The position numbers and the translations under genes were made by a program. Of a stretch of 50,302 bases of DNA, positions 9,161 through 17,611 are shown piece after piece; positions within the stretch are counted from its first letter, which is position 1; every line of letters begins with the position of its first letter. The notes below the pieces were generated by a model. The model did no database searches. It was not told the DNA's origin and saw nothing but the letters and a program-made list of their open reading frames with translations. The DNA is from Gammaproteobacteria bacterium (GTDB lineage: Bacteria; Pseudomonadota; Gammaproteobacteria; UBA6429; Thiohalophilaceae): assembly GCA_015491815.1 (NCBI GenBank), contig WFVC01000012.1, positions 1 to 50,302 of the forward strand, read 5' to 3'.

Positions 9161-10018
9161 TTATCCCACCAGCATGGCGCGCGTTTCTTCAAACTGCCCG
9201 TGCATCGTTTCCAGCACCGGTGCAATGATGTCATCATTCAGGCCCGTCATCTCCCAGGCCTGTGGATGGATACGGGGCGCATCCGTCTCATCACTATCCG
9301 ATGTATTCAGTTCCGCCAGCACCGCCAGCGTATTGGCGATATGCACCACCGCTGTCTCAACTTGAAACGCATCCGCTTTTTCAGGTTCATGATGCCATCC
9401 AATCGTGCTCACCAGCATCGCCGGCCAGCGCCAGTCTTTTGCCAGCTGCGCGCCCAGTTGCGCATGATCAAAACCGATCACCTCTCGCTCACTTAAATAA
9501 AGATCCGGTTCATCCGGTTCTTCAATCGACCGCAACACCGCCTCACGCGCAAGATCCGGCAGGCGGCTGTACAATAACAGCTGGCCAATATCGTGCAACT
9601 GACCCGCGACAAATAATGCATCCGGTTGCAGATCCTTTATTTTTTCCGCCAGTGATTTTGCCGCTAATCCGCAATACAGGCTATGCAACCAGAAATCATC
9701 CATGCTCATTAAATCAATGGGGATACCTTCAAAAACCTTCAATGATGTCGTGGCCAGCACAAGATAGCGTAGGCGTTTGGTGCCAATAATATTGACGGCG
9801 CGAACAACCGTATCGACCTCTTTGCTCAGACCGTATATCGGACTATTCGCCATACGCAATAATTGCGCGGTAAGACCGGGATCCTGACTAATGACTTCCG
9901 ATATTTGTGTGGCTGTGCTTTCAGGATCATCCAGCAACTGATTAACCCGCAAATACACTTCCGGAAAGGATACGATTTCTTCAACACTGCTAACAAGTTC
10001 GGATAGATTTTCAGACAT
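9161..10018 (-). CDS. HDOD domain signalling protein
   Basis: 285 residues, a single HDOD domain (HD-related output domain) across about 10-220: it begins with FPEVYLRVNQLLDDPEST, has the ISQDPGLTAQLLRMANSPIYG block and a retained HDIG in GQLHDIGQLLLY (about 142-145). HDOD proteins take part in signal transduction, motility and c-di-GMP-linked control, usually without proven phosphodiesterase activity. No second domain. Stands alone between convergent and divergent neighbours. Confidence 0.88.
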   Translation of the reverse strand: MSENLSELVSSVEEIVSFPEVYLRVNQLLDDPESTATQISEVISQDPGLTAQLLRMANSPIYGLSKEVDTVVRAVNIIGTKRLRYLVLATTSLKVFEGIPIDLMSMDDFWLHSLYCGLAAKSLAEKIKDLQPDALFVAGQLHDIGQLLLYSRLPDLAREAVLRSIEEPDEPDLYLSEREVIGFDHAQLGAQLAKDWRWPAMLVSTIGWHHEPEKADAFQVETAVVHIANTLAVLAELNTSDSDETDAPRIHPQAWEMTGLNDDIIAPVLETMHGQFEETRAMLVG

Positions 10019-10119
10019 TGTTCACCCTGTCAGGGACGCTTGATTTATAATCTACTCAAAGTATAACTGCAGAAAACAGAGAGTCCAGGCGAACACTAAA
10101 GTAAGGAGACTGTTTCCCC

Positions 10120-10392
10120 ATGTCCAATCCTGATAAATGGTATGTCTATATGCTCCGCTGCAACGATAATTCTTATTACACCGGGATCTGTAAAGATCCT
10201 GAGCGCCGTCTGCAACAACACAATAAGGGATCAGGCGGCGCCAAATACACCCGCTCTCGGCGCCCCGTCGAATTAGTTTATCAGGAACAACAGGATGATC
10301 ACTCCAGCGCTCTGAAACGGGAATATAAAATCAAACAACTTTCATCACAGGCCAAGCGCGCCCTCGCCAAAGACTGGCAAATCACAGAATAA
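10120..10392 (+). CDS. GIY-YIG domain protein, UPF0213/YhbQ family
   Basis: 90 residues, essentially one GIY-YIG nuclease domain: WYVYMLRC (residues 7-14) and YYTGI (about 19-23) form the first strands, the catalytic Arg lies in PERRLQQHN and the metal-binding Glu in ALKREYKIKQL. Small stand-alone members such as YhbQ are thought to act on DNA, but their role is poorly known. RBS TAAGGAG upstream of ATG. Convergent with the next gene (3 bp gap). Confidence 0.92.
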   Translation: MSNPDKWYVYMLRCNDNSYYTGICKDPERRLQQHNKGSGGAKYTRSRRPVELVYQEQQDDHSSALKREYKIKQLSSQAKRALAKDWQITE

Positions 10393-10395
10393 CTG

Positions 10396-10797
10396 TCAGC
10401 GGCAGAACTGTTCAGCCAGTTTGTTTATCGTCTCTTCCAGACGCGCGGTTTCAATCGGATAAGACAAACAAAGACAGACTGGAAACCGATCAGTCAGGCG
10501 TTGCAGCTGATGTTCAAACTCTTTTTCAAAAAAGATAATAATTTCCGTTTCCGGCATTTTTTGTAAAACCGCCATCAGTGATTCAAGACTGCTGGTGCGA
10601 TCCCGAAAATCCGACTGATAGTTGAACTCCGCAACCACGACAGCCGGACGCAGTTTTTTTAACTCGCGGATTGCCTTGCGAACAGTATGGATTTGCCGGG
10701 TATCGAAGCCCGCAGCACGATAGATACCTGAAAAATCAGGATAGCCTCCTAATTCAGTAATCATGAGTAAGGCGGGTGGATGCGGTTTGTCTGTCAT
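10396..10797 (-). CDS. Hypothetical protein, receiver-like alpha/beta fold
   Basis: 133 residues with no strong family match that I recognise. The alternation of strands and helices (PALLMITELGG, LRPAVVVAEFNY, ETEIIIFFEKE, PVCLCLSYPIE) looks like a degenerate response-regulator receiver: the strand-3 end AEF lacks the phosphorylatable Asp, and SYPIE sits where the receiver Lys-Pro loop would be. The reading is by fold pattern only. Monocistronic on the minus strand. Confidence 0.55.
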   Translation of the reverse strand: MTDKPHPPALLMITELGGYPDFSGIYRAAGFDTRQIHTVRKAIRELKKLRPAVVVAEFNYQSDFRDRTSSLESLMAVLQKMPETEIIIFFEKEFEHQLQRLTDRFPVCLCLSYPIETARLEETINKLAEQFCR

Positions 10798-10900
10798 AAT
10801 CTATCGCGGTTTCGCAGAGTCATCAAAGCCATAGTATAATGTCACCTTTGAAATCTGTCCCCTCCCGGGATAATTTCCGCATTAAACACAGGAAAAGAAA

Positions 10901-11140
10901 ATGCCCTATTTTGTTTATAAAATTGAACCCGCCGTTAGCGATCTGGTGAAAAACCTTGAAATGCTGCAGGATTTTGAAGTGTATAAAGACGCCAAGAATT
11001 TTGCAAAAGAAGAACGCAGTAAACTCTCTGCGGAAGATAAAACCACCTACAAAATTATTTTTGCCGATAATGCCCTGCAGGCGGAAGAACAACTGATGGA
11101 AAAACGCGATGCGCCTATTCTCAGGGAATGGGAGAAATAA
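10901..11140 (+). CDS. Hypothetical small protein
   Basis: 79 residues, highly charged, one or two long helices (VKNLEMLQDFEVYKDAKNFAKEERSKL) after a short strand MPYFVYKIEP; the end KRDAPILREWEK is Trp-containing. No signal peptide or membrane segment. A clear RBS (AGGAAAAG) supports translation. It precedes a Cys-rich gene by 20 bp on the same strand, so the two probably form an operon. Function unknown. Confidence 0.7.
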   Translation: MPYFVYKIEPAVSDLVKNLEMLQDFEVYKDAKNFAKEERSKLSAEDKTTYKIIFADNALQAEEQLMEKRDAPILREWEK

Positions 11141-11160
11141 CCGGATAGCCGAGTCCTAAA

Positions 11161-11613
11161 ATGGATGAAACCCAGTATCGTTCAATTTATCGTTCAGTCA
11201 ATCAGCGTAAATGCGTGTTTGAAAAAACCATCAGTGCACGACGCTGTAATTGCAGTTGCGCAAAACGTTTTAACCTTGCTGATCGCGAAGGCATTGCCTG
11301 TGAGTCTTCCAGCCGTTATGAGCATTGCCTAAAATTACTTGAACAACTGCGCCAGAACGCCGGCTTTGCGCTGCATATCGCGCATATTGACGGGCCTCTT
11401 CCCCATGCCAACGAACTCAAGGTGCAGGCCGGGGGACTCGCCGGGCTAAAGGATGTTGTATTGAAGGAAAACCCAATAGCTGCAGATGCCGATGATATTG
11501 ACCATTTACTAAGAACCGCCGAACAGCAGTTTGGTCAAATTGAGGATTTTCCTTTTACTGAAATTGTTAAAGCGATCACTCGCTTTAAGGGGCGTCAGTA
11601 CCGTAAACGCTAA
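11161..11613 (+). CDS. Hypothetical protein with Cys cluster near N-terminus
   Basis: 150 residues. Cysteines lie at about 18, 29, 31, 33 and 47 (context RKCVFEK, RRCNCSCAKRF, IACES), which could bind a metal or Fe-S cluster; the rest is mixed alpha/beta with ITRFKGRQYRKR as a basic tail. I do not recognise the family. It follows the preceding small gene by 20 bp, and the pair is convergent with an antitoxin-like gene (3 bp gap). The metal-binding idea is inference from spacing. Confidence 0.65.
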   Translation: MDETQYRSIYRSVNQRKCVFEKTISARRCNCSCAKRFNLADREGIACESSSRYEHCLKLLEQLRQNAGFALHIAHIDGPLPHANELKVQAGGLAGLKDVVLKENPIAADADDIDHLLRTAEQQFGQIEDFPFTEIVKAITRFKGRQYRKR

Positions 11614-11616
11614 ACA

Positions 11617-12027
11617 TCATGAGTCGAACCAGTCGAAAGTACAATCGAGGTGAGCACGCACCTGCACCAGCCCACGCAAACCATCTTCACGAATAACGAC
11701 TATGGGGGGACGTTCAACAAAATGTTTATTGCATCTGCTCATCCAGATCCTCGCCATTTGTTTATTATGTGGATAGCTGGTTCGCAATGCCTCAAAAATT
11801 CCGGCAATGTGCTCAATGCGTTCAAAAACTTCCGGCGTCTTTGGAAAGGCCTGGCCATCACGGTATTTTCTTAACGCCCGGGTCGGGGTTTTCTCCGGCA
11901 AGTTCAGCACACTCAACTGCTCGGCGGCGCTCAAACCCCACTCATCGAGGATCACCATAATTAATCGCGTCAGACGGCTATAGTCTTCTGCACTCATCTC
12001 ATTCATTGCCTGTTCATTCATAATCAT
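11617..12027 (-). CDS. MbcA/ParS/Xre-type antitoxin-like protein (DUF2384)
   Basis: 136 residues. The N-terminal helical part and a central segment with LNLPEKTPTRALRKYRDG, then FERIEHIAGIFEALRTSYPHN, resemble the DUF2384 toxin-binding domain of RES-Xre/MbcA systems. No RES-type toxin gene (usually directly downstream) is present: downstream is the convergent Cys-rich gene. So this is an orphan or a housekeeping regulator. Two alternative starts (MIMNEQAMNEM) exist; the first is given. Confidence 0.65.
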   Translation of the reverse strand: MIMNEQAMNEMSAEDYSRLTRLIMVILDEWGLSAAEQLSVLNLPEKTPTRALRKYRDGQAFPKTPEVFERIEHIAGIFEALRTSYPHNKQMARIWMSRCNKHFVERPPIVVIREDGLRGLVQVRAHLDCTFDWFDS

Positions 12028-12186
12028 ACTCGTATAAAAATCTGAATCTTTAGAATATACAGCCTCGACTATTTCAATATCCTTTACAATACACCATCAG
12101 GGATAAATCTGCGGATATAGCATGTTATATTTACCCCTTTAATTTAAGGTCTATTTTTCAATATTACAAATACAGTAGAATTTCAT

Positions 12187-12498
12187 ATGTCATTAAATTA
12201 TACAAAAGTCGCCTCTCTACAGGAAATCCACCCAGGTAATATGCTCAAAATAAAGCAACCGCAACAGGATATCCTGCTTGCCAATATTGACGGAAAAATT
12301 TACGCCATCGCTGACCAATGCAGTCATGAGGACGCATCACTTTACAATGGCGCACTCAAGGGAGACTGCGTTGAATGTCCCCTGCACAGCAGCCGCTTCA
12401 GCTTTAAAACCGGTGAACCATTGGAACCGCCGGCGACGGAAGCCATTAGAACTTATAAGGTAAAAATAGAGGGTGATGAAATTTTTATCGCACTATAG
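12187..12498 (+). CDS. Rieske-type [2Fe-2S] ferredoxin
   Basis: 103 residues, soluble. Rieske ligands are clear: Cys45-x-His47 in DQCSHEDASL and Cys64-x-x-His67 in CPLHSSRF. The length and lack of a membrane anchor match the ferredoxin component of ring-hydroxylating dioxygenases or small nitrite-reductase-type Rieske proteins. No dioxygenase, reductase or nitrite reductase lies nearby, so its electron partner is unknown. The stop codon lies inside a perfect palindrome. Confidence 0.93.
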   Translation: MSLNYTKVASLQEIHPGNMLKIKQPQQDILLANIDGKIYAIADQCSHEDASLYNGALKGDCVECPLHSSRFSFKTGEPLEPPATEAIRTYKVKIEGDEIFIAL

Positions 12499-12510
12499 TG
12501 CGATAAAAAT
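12481..12510. terminator. Perfect 30-bp palindrome, likely bidirectional terminator
   Basis: Two exact 15-base arms (ATTTTTATCGCACTA and its complement) without spacer. The TAG stop of the Rieske gene is in the centre. With A-runs and T-runs at each outer end it can terminate transcription in both directions, for the Rieske gene and for the convergent ExeA/FHA gene that ends 16 bp away. Confidence 0.8.
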
Positions 12511-12525
12511 CAGGGCTGTTGACCT

Positions 12526-13788
12526 TTAATGTTTGTGCTTCGAGGGGAAGGGATACTGCAAAATATTGACCGATTCAGTGATGTCTTCCCGCTCGTCTTC
12601 CTGTATGCCAACAAAGCTTAATTCAAAGGATGCAATTGTAATCACATCTCCTAATTGTAAAGCATGCAGATCTATCTGTTTTTCACCATTAAAGGTGCCA
12701 TTTTTGCTATTCATATCCTGAATAAATATTTCGCTGTCATTCAGAATAATCTGGGCGTGAAGGCGACTGATGCGCGGTTCTTTCAGAACAATATCATTGT
12801 CGCTGTGCCGTCCGATATTAAATCGCGATTTGTTAAGTGGATATTCACCTATTTTGCGCCCGTTTTTATGCACTACAATTTTTCGGGTCGCCACCACTTC
12901 CAGTTCTTCAGGTTCAGATGCATCTTTTTGTAGTACCGGAATATTTTCTACCGTTCTTCCAAAGGGTTGCCAGTTCAGCTCATCAATCGAAGTCAGCATA
13001 ATACTTTTACTAATGAGTTTGTCACTATTAACAAAAGCACAGGTTAAAGCATGATCCATAAGCACATTGATCAGGCGTGGTCGGCCACCGGTGTATTCCT
13101 GAACCAGGGGAAAAACGCCCGGTTCAATTCTAACCGTGTGTTCCTCGCCTGCCATCGTCAAACGATGCCAGATATAATCTTCGATATCATCCTCATCCAG
13201 CGCCTCAAGGTGATAACGCAAACGCGCGCGCTGACGCAATTGTTCCAGCTCGGGCTGATCGATATGTTCATTTAATTCCGGCTGGCCAATCAAAAACAGG
13301 CTCAGTAATTTTTCCCCGTCCAGTTCAAATTCAAGCAGCAGGCGAATTTCTTCCATCACTTCCGGGGCCAGATTCTGGGCTTCATCAACAATAAGCAAAA
13401 CACGTTTGCCGTTCCTGTGCTGTTCGACAAGATAAGTATAAATCTGATCCAGTAACTCGACTTTGCGATCATGGAAGGACTTCATGCCAAATTCACGCAA
13501 TAGCATCTGTAAAAATTCAATATTCGTCAGCAAGGTCTGATGAATTTTGAATCCCAGTATGTTGTCTTCCAGCGAGGACAGAAAATCCTGAATGATTAAT
13601 GATTTTCCCGAACCAATTTCACCAGAAAGGATGAATAACTGATCCCGGTTGCGGACAGCATATTCCATATTCGCCAGGGCGCGTGAATGACCTCGGCTTA
13701 AATACAGATATTTAGGATCGGTCGTCAAGCGAAAAGGATGTTCATCCAGATTGAAAAAGTCGTAATACATATCCCGAGTATCCATCAA
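12526..13788 (-). CDS. ExeA/GspA-type AAA+ ATPase with C-terminal FHA domain
   Basis: 420 residues. N-terminal AAA domain of the ExeA type: MYYDFFNLDEHPFRLTTDP opening, Walker A GEIGSGKS at 56-63, Walker B with DEAQ at 135-138. C-terminal FHA domain about 310-400 (FNIGRHSDND, SRLHAQI, NSKNGTFNG), which binds phosphothreonine. ExeA-like ATPases help assemble secretins through the cell wall and usually carry a peptidoglycan-binding domain; here that place is taken by FHA, and no membrane segment is obvious. No secretin gene is nearby. Confidence 0.88.
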   Translation of the reverse strand: MMDTRDMYYDFFNLDEHPFRLTTDPKYLYLSRGHSRALANMEYAVRNRDQLFILSGEIGSGKSLIIQDFLSSLEDNILGFKIHQTLLTNIEFLQMLLREFGMKSFHDRKVELLDQIYTYLVEQHRNGKRVLLIVDEAQNLAPEVMEEIRLLLEFELDGEKLLSLFLIGQPELNEHIDQPELEQLRQRARLRYHLEALDEDDIEDYIWHRLTMAGEEHTVRIEPGVFPLVQEYTGGRPRLINVLMDHALTCAFVNSDKLISKSIMLTSIDELNWQPFGRTVENIPVLQKDASEPEELEVVATRKIVVHKNGRKIGEYPLNKSRFNIGRHSDNDIVLKEPRISRLHAQIILNDSEIFIQDMNSKNGTFNGEKQIDLHALQLGDVITIASFELSFVGIQEDEREDITESVNILQYPFPSKHKH

Positions 13789-14045
13789 GTCAGTGTGTTC
13801 TATTAGTATTTTAGCAAGTTCCCGCCACCAAGCGCCAGAAATGTACTAAACAGCGGGCTTGCCAGACGCAAATTGAATATGTATTCAAATTCAAACCAAA
13901 GTTATAACTCATTGATTATTATAGAATAAAAATTCGCAAAGAAGGTGTGTGCGGGATTTTCCCCAGACGGGTAATAAACTATGACTAATTACATAGCGAA
14001 AAACAGGCCCAAACAGCTAACGGGCGCAGTTTAATTCACGCTGAA

Positions 14046-15353
14046 TTAGAATTTTACGAATCCCGGTGAATAGTCAAAATTAAACATATCCTGCTCGCTG
14101 ATGGCGGTATATATCAGTTGCAGAAATGACAGATTTTGATCGACAGCGCGGGCAAAATTATAAACCAGCTCAATGGCCAGTGAATCCAACTCTGCATCAG
14201 GCGGCTCAACTTCATCATTGCCTTGCGCATATTTCGCCAACAACTGTTTAACGCGCGGGTGAGCATAAAAAAGAAACCTCAGCATCGCCATTCTGATCGT
14301 TAACATCTGCATATAAGTGAAGGTATCCGGCATGGTAAAATACCATTCACGAAACAGGCAATTACAGAGGTAGCGAGTAAAATAGGCGTCAATTTTTTTA
14401 TTCATTTCCATATTAATATTTTGCCGCACGCTGTCATAGCCGGCCTGTAAATCTTCAATAGGAAGATCAGCGATTTGCGAATATGCCCTCCCCCCAATCT
14501 CTGAAAAAATTTCCGCCGCCATCTGACTCAATTTTTCATCCGGAAATCGAGTAATCTTTATTTCAAGAATTGCGCGAATAATCAGCAGCGCAATCGGACT
14601 AACCGAATTATCCTGTTCGAGATAGTTCTGAATTTTTCGTAAATTAATATCCCGTCCAGCCTGTTGCAAATCATTCGCCAGTCTTTCCGTAGGGTTCGTA
14701 GAACAATCACGATGATAATAAGATGAAATTTTCTGCGCCAGATCGATCAAAGCATAAAGCCGAACGTTTAACGGAAATTTTTCATTTGCCGCCAGTTCCA
14801 GCAGTCCCCGACGCAAAGAATGGAAATGTTCCGCATAATAGTCAAAAGGATTTTGTGGCAACTCACGTTGAATAGGGTAATTTCTGGAGCGGGGAAGTTG
14901 TGAAGTATTAAATCGGCTTAACTTAATTGGCCGCTTACTTAACAGGCAGAGACGCGCAACTTCAGGACAGGACAGTGCTCCACTTAACTCCATATCATTT
15001 CCACAACGTGAAATCACGCGAGGATAAAAAGCGCAAACATCACCAAGCGGCTCGATGCCATATTTATTGTGCAAAGTACATAATTTATCTTTGCTCAACA
15101 TCGGGCAGCGACCTTCCTCTGTCATTCGTACAAAGGCATAATCGTGATCGCCGCTTACTGGCTGTTCATTAATATAAATATAATTTTCAAACAGTTCTTT
15201 CTCGCGCTCATTTTGCGACATTTTTTCACGCAATAATTGATAGTGCGAACTGTCCAGTTTCACCTCCCAACATTGACAACAGGTATCCGGGCATTGATCA
15301 CCAAGACACTGGAAATCACGAAAATATTCAGGTGTCTTGTAATTTAGCGACAT
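14046..15353 (-). CDS. FliB-like Cys-rich protein (flagellin lysine-N-methylase family)
   Basis: 435 residues. N-terminal Cys cluster (Cys16, 21, 25, 26, 28 in FQCLGDQCPDTCCQCW), then GRCPML, LCTLHNKYG, GDVCAFYPR and LSCPEVARLC, the pattern of the FliB family, whose known member methylates flagellin lysines and carries an Fe-S cluster. No flagellin or flagellar gene is in the window, so the substrate may be another surface protein. Third gene of a minus-strand operon after the VanY- and Csd4-like peptidases (14 bp gap). Confidence 0.8.
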   Translation of the reverse strand: MSLNYKTPEYFRDFQCLGDQCPDTCCQCWEVKLDSSHYQLLREKMSQNEREKELFENYIYINEQPVSGDHDYAFVRMTEEGRCPMLSKDKLCTLHNKYGIEPLGDVCAFYPRVISRCGNDMELSGALSCPEVARLCLLSKRPIKLSRFNTSQLPRSRNYPIQRELPQNPFDYYAEHFHSLRRGLLELAANEKFPLNVRLYALIDLAQKISSYYHRDCSTNPTERLANDLQQAGRDINLRKIQNYLEQDNSVSPIALLIIRAILEIKITRFPDEKLSQMAAEIFSEIGGRAYSQIADLPIEDLQAGYDSVRQNINMEMNKKIDAYFTRYLCNCLFREWYFTMPDTFTYMQMLTIRMAMLRFLFYAHPRVKQLLAKYAQGNDEVEPPDAELDSLAIELVYNFARAVDQNLSFLQLIYTAISEQDMFNFDYSPGFVKF

Positions 15354-15367
15354 CAGAAGATATACAA

Positions 15368-16732
15368 TTAATGCACTACTGGCTCTGAATGGCGAGACAA
15401 ACTTGAAATTTTAGCCGTTTTGTTTTTCCCAAAATTCAATAAAAGCATGCCACAATATTTATCATCCTTATAGAACTCCAGCCTGAATAAACTGGCTCCC
15501 CGATCAACTGAAAAACGCGAAGCAATATCCTCACGCCGAATTAATACTCCGGATTCATTCTTTAGTCCCGCTTTTCTAAAACCGATTATATTCGCGCGAT
15601 AGCCGGGAACAGGATCAACCAAAATGCTTTTCCTGACCTCTACCAAACTTCCCAGCCGAATAGTCTTCGGCTGACCATCGACTTTAATTTCCACTGTTTC
15701 AAGACTTGAATCATAATCAAAGTACTGTGGCTGCAGGTAAGTGACATGGCGATTTCCGTATCGAACCTTATAACCGTTTCGATCATTGAGCACAGCTAAT
15801 AACGGACTGTCGGCATCGATATTAACCGGCGCCGATTTTTTTAATGGCACATAGCCCAGTCGATGCCGGGCATTGGCGACATCCAGATAAATTTTTCCAT
15901 CGTTTATTGACAACTTTACGTTATTATCAATTTTGTCTTTTATCGATGCTTTCTGCAAAACAAAGTCGCGTTCAAACTCAATTCCCAGTTCGCGCATAAA
16001 TGATTCAACTGATAACAGGTGATAATACACGCGTTCATGCGTAAGATATTCTTTACTGACTTCCAGTCCAAATGCCGGTTTCCGATTGCGTATGGAAAAA
16101 TATGTCAGTGTTTTTTCCATTTCCACATCGCCTTCACGGGTACGTGTATTTCTCACTCGATACTGCGACTCTTCATTATCGATAACCGCATTGACTGCAT
16201 TTTTAATTCGCTTCGCCATAGCCATTAATTCACCATAGCGATGCGTTTCAATTTTCTCCTGATCGATAATAATGCTTTGCCCCCACCGTTGCGGTCCATG
16301 CAAACGGTCAACATATTTTTCACGATAAAAACCACTCCCATCATGCAGGTTTAATACGATATCGATCCGCTCGTCCTGAATGATGGCTTTTATCTTTTCG
16401 ACCAGTTCATATTCAGGATCATTCCTGTCCAGACTGGAAAACTTTCGATTCATGTCGCCATGAACCCCTCGTGAACGTTTGATAATGCTTTCAAAGTTGA
16501 GATTGGGGACAACCCAGAGATTCCCCTTGGTGATTCGGTATTCAGTCGCCAGCAGAGCCGCCGCATTGAATCCACCGGGTTCATCGCCCTGTATTCCGCC
16601 AATAATCAGAATAGTCGGGGCCGTATCGGTCGCCTCTTTTTTATAAAGCCTGAAATCAAAACGTGGGCCGGAACCTGCATTGGCAAAAGCCAGCAGGGGG
16701 AAAGCAAGAAGAATACAGGCAATGATTTTCAT
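15368..16732 (-). CDS. Csd4/Pgp1-like murein carboxypeptidase (M14/M99 type)
   Basis: 454 residues with an N-terminal signal peptide (MKIIACILLAFPLLAFANA). The carboxypeptidase core has the zinc motif QGDE (Gln48, Glu51) in GGIQGDEPGG and His130 in NLHDGSGFY. Gln in place of the usual His is the hallmark of Helicobacter Csd4, where ligands are Gln46, Glu49 and His128, almost the same positions. A Glu in FGLEVSKEYL (about 225) fits the catalytic base. The C-terminal ~200 residues are beta-rich. Predicted to trim murein tripeptides to dipeptides in the periplasm and so affect cell shape. Starts directly after the VanY-like stop (TAAATG). Confidence 0.85.
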   Translation of the reverse strand: MKIIACILLAFPLLAFANAGSGPRFDFRLYKKEATDTAPTILIIGGIQGDEPGGFNAAALLATEYRITKGNLWVVPNLNFESIIKRSRGVHGDMNRKFSSLDRNDPEYELVEKIKAIIQDERIDIVLNLHDGSGFYREKYVDRLHGPQRWGQSIIIDQEKIETHRYGELMAMAKRIKNAVNAVIDNEESQYRVRNTRTREGDVEMEKTLTYFSIRNRKPAFGLEVSKEYLTHERVYYHLLSVESFMRELGIEFERDFVLQKASIKDKIDNNVKLSINDGKIYLDVANARHRLGYVPLKKSAPVNIDADSPLLAVLNDRNGYKVRYGNRHVTYLQPQYFDYDSSLETVEIKVDGQPKTIRLGSLVEVRKSILVDPVPGYRANIIGFRKAGLKNESGVLIRREDIASRFSVDRGASLFRLEFYKDDKYCGMLLLNFGKNKTAKISSLSRHSEPVVH

Positions 16733-17611
16733 TTAAATAACTTTTATATGCCAGGGTTCATATCGCACACCAAAATAATTACTGCGGGTGTAACGAATAG
16801 ACACATAACCAAGTTCGGTTAATTTTTTATACTCATCAGTCTGTGCGAATTTTTCAGTAAAATTCAACACCCCAAAATCTCGCTTGCCGACATCAAAATC
16901 ACCCAGCGCATGGTAGGAATGCCCAGGCGGCGCCAGCGAACGTGAAGCGCGGGACAAGTTGCCGTTTGACTTTCTCGTTTTATCCAGAAACAGGTACATT
17001 TGTTTCACAATACTTCGAATACCGGAGGTCAGCACCAAACTTTCACCAATATCTTTTTTCAAGCGTTGGTAAACCGCCAGCGAAGCATCTTTAAATAAAT
17101 AATTTCCACTTCCTGGAATTTTAATGATGTCTTTTTTATTTACCTGTTCAGTTAATGAAGAAACAACTTTTTCGCCTCGGAAGCCATATTCATTCGCATC
17201 ATGGAAAAAGACTTTTTCCATAAACTGAATCTCATCAACCGCAAAGCCTTCTATGGCTGAATAGCGACGGGCATACTTAAGCATTTCATCAAAACTCATT
17301 AAACTAAAATTTGCATATCCCGCATGCGCCTGAATTTTTCCCATGCGTGTTAGAACTTTCTGAAAAACCGGCTGTTCCGCTGCAGAAAGAAATATATCCT
17401 GCTTTAAATCCTGATCAAAATTTCTGACTCTGTAAAGCTGATCTTTTATTTCCCTGTCTTGCTGAACATCTATATCCTTTTCAGTTTGCTTGTTAACATC
17501 GGATTGCACAGCTAGAATTTTTTCTTCTTCGACAAGGCTGCGCCAGGATGCCGTCACCGCAGCAAGCGAAACCAGCCCCAGTGAGGCGAGAAAATATCGG
17601 CGTTGGTTCAT
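16733..17611 (-). CDS. VanY-like D-alanyl-D-alanine carboxypeptidase (M15B)
   Basis: 292 residues. A twin-Arg-like/hydrophobic N-terminal segment (NQRRYFLASLGLVSLAAVTA) points to export or a membrane anchor. The catalytic M15 domain fills the last ~130 residues: TSGIRS with downstream Gln, PPGHSYHALGDFDVG (zinc His and Asp) and YEPWHIK (catalytic Glu, zinc His). It would cleave the terminal D-Ala of murein pentapeptides. First gene of the operon with the Csd4-like peptidase, whose tri- or tetrapeptide substrate lies later in the same trimming series. Confidence 0.88.
   Translation of the reverse strand: MNQRRYFLASLGLVSLAAVTASWRSLVEEEKILAVQSDVNKQTEKDIDVQQDREIKDQLYRVRNFDQDLKQDIFLSAAEQPVFQKVLTRMGKIQAHAGYANFSLMSFDEMLKYARRYSAIEGFAVDEIQFMEKVFFHDANEYGFRGEKVVSSLTEQVNKKDIIKIPGSGNYLFKDASLAVYQRLKKDIGESLVLTSGIRSIVKQMYLFLDKTRKSNGNLSRASRSLAPPGHSYHALGDFDVGKRDFGVLNFTEKFAQTDEYKKLTELGYVSIRYTRSNYFGVRYEPWHIKVI

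Noticed and set aside
14015-14021. Another GTTAGCT core-like site downstream of the FliB-like gene
   Set aside because: No matching inner box or folded attC arm is found within 150 bp, and it forms part of a simple GCCC/GGGC hairpin; treated as chance.
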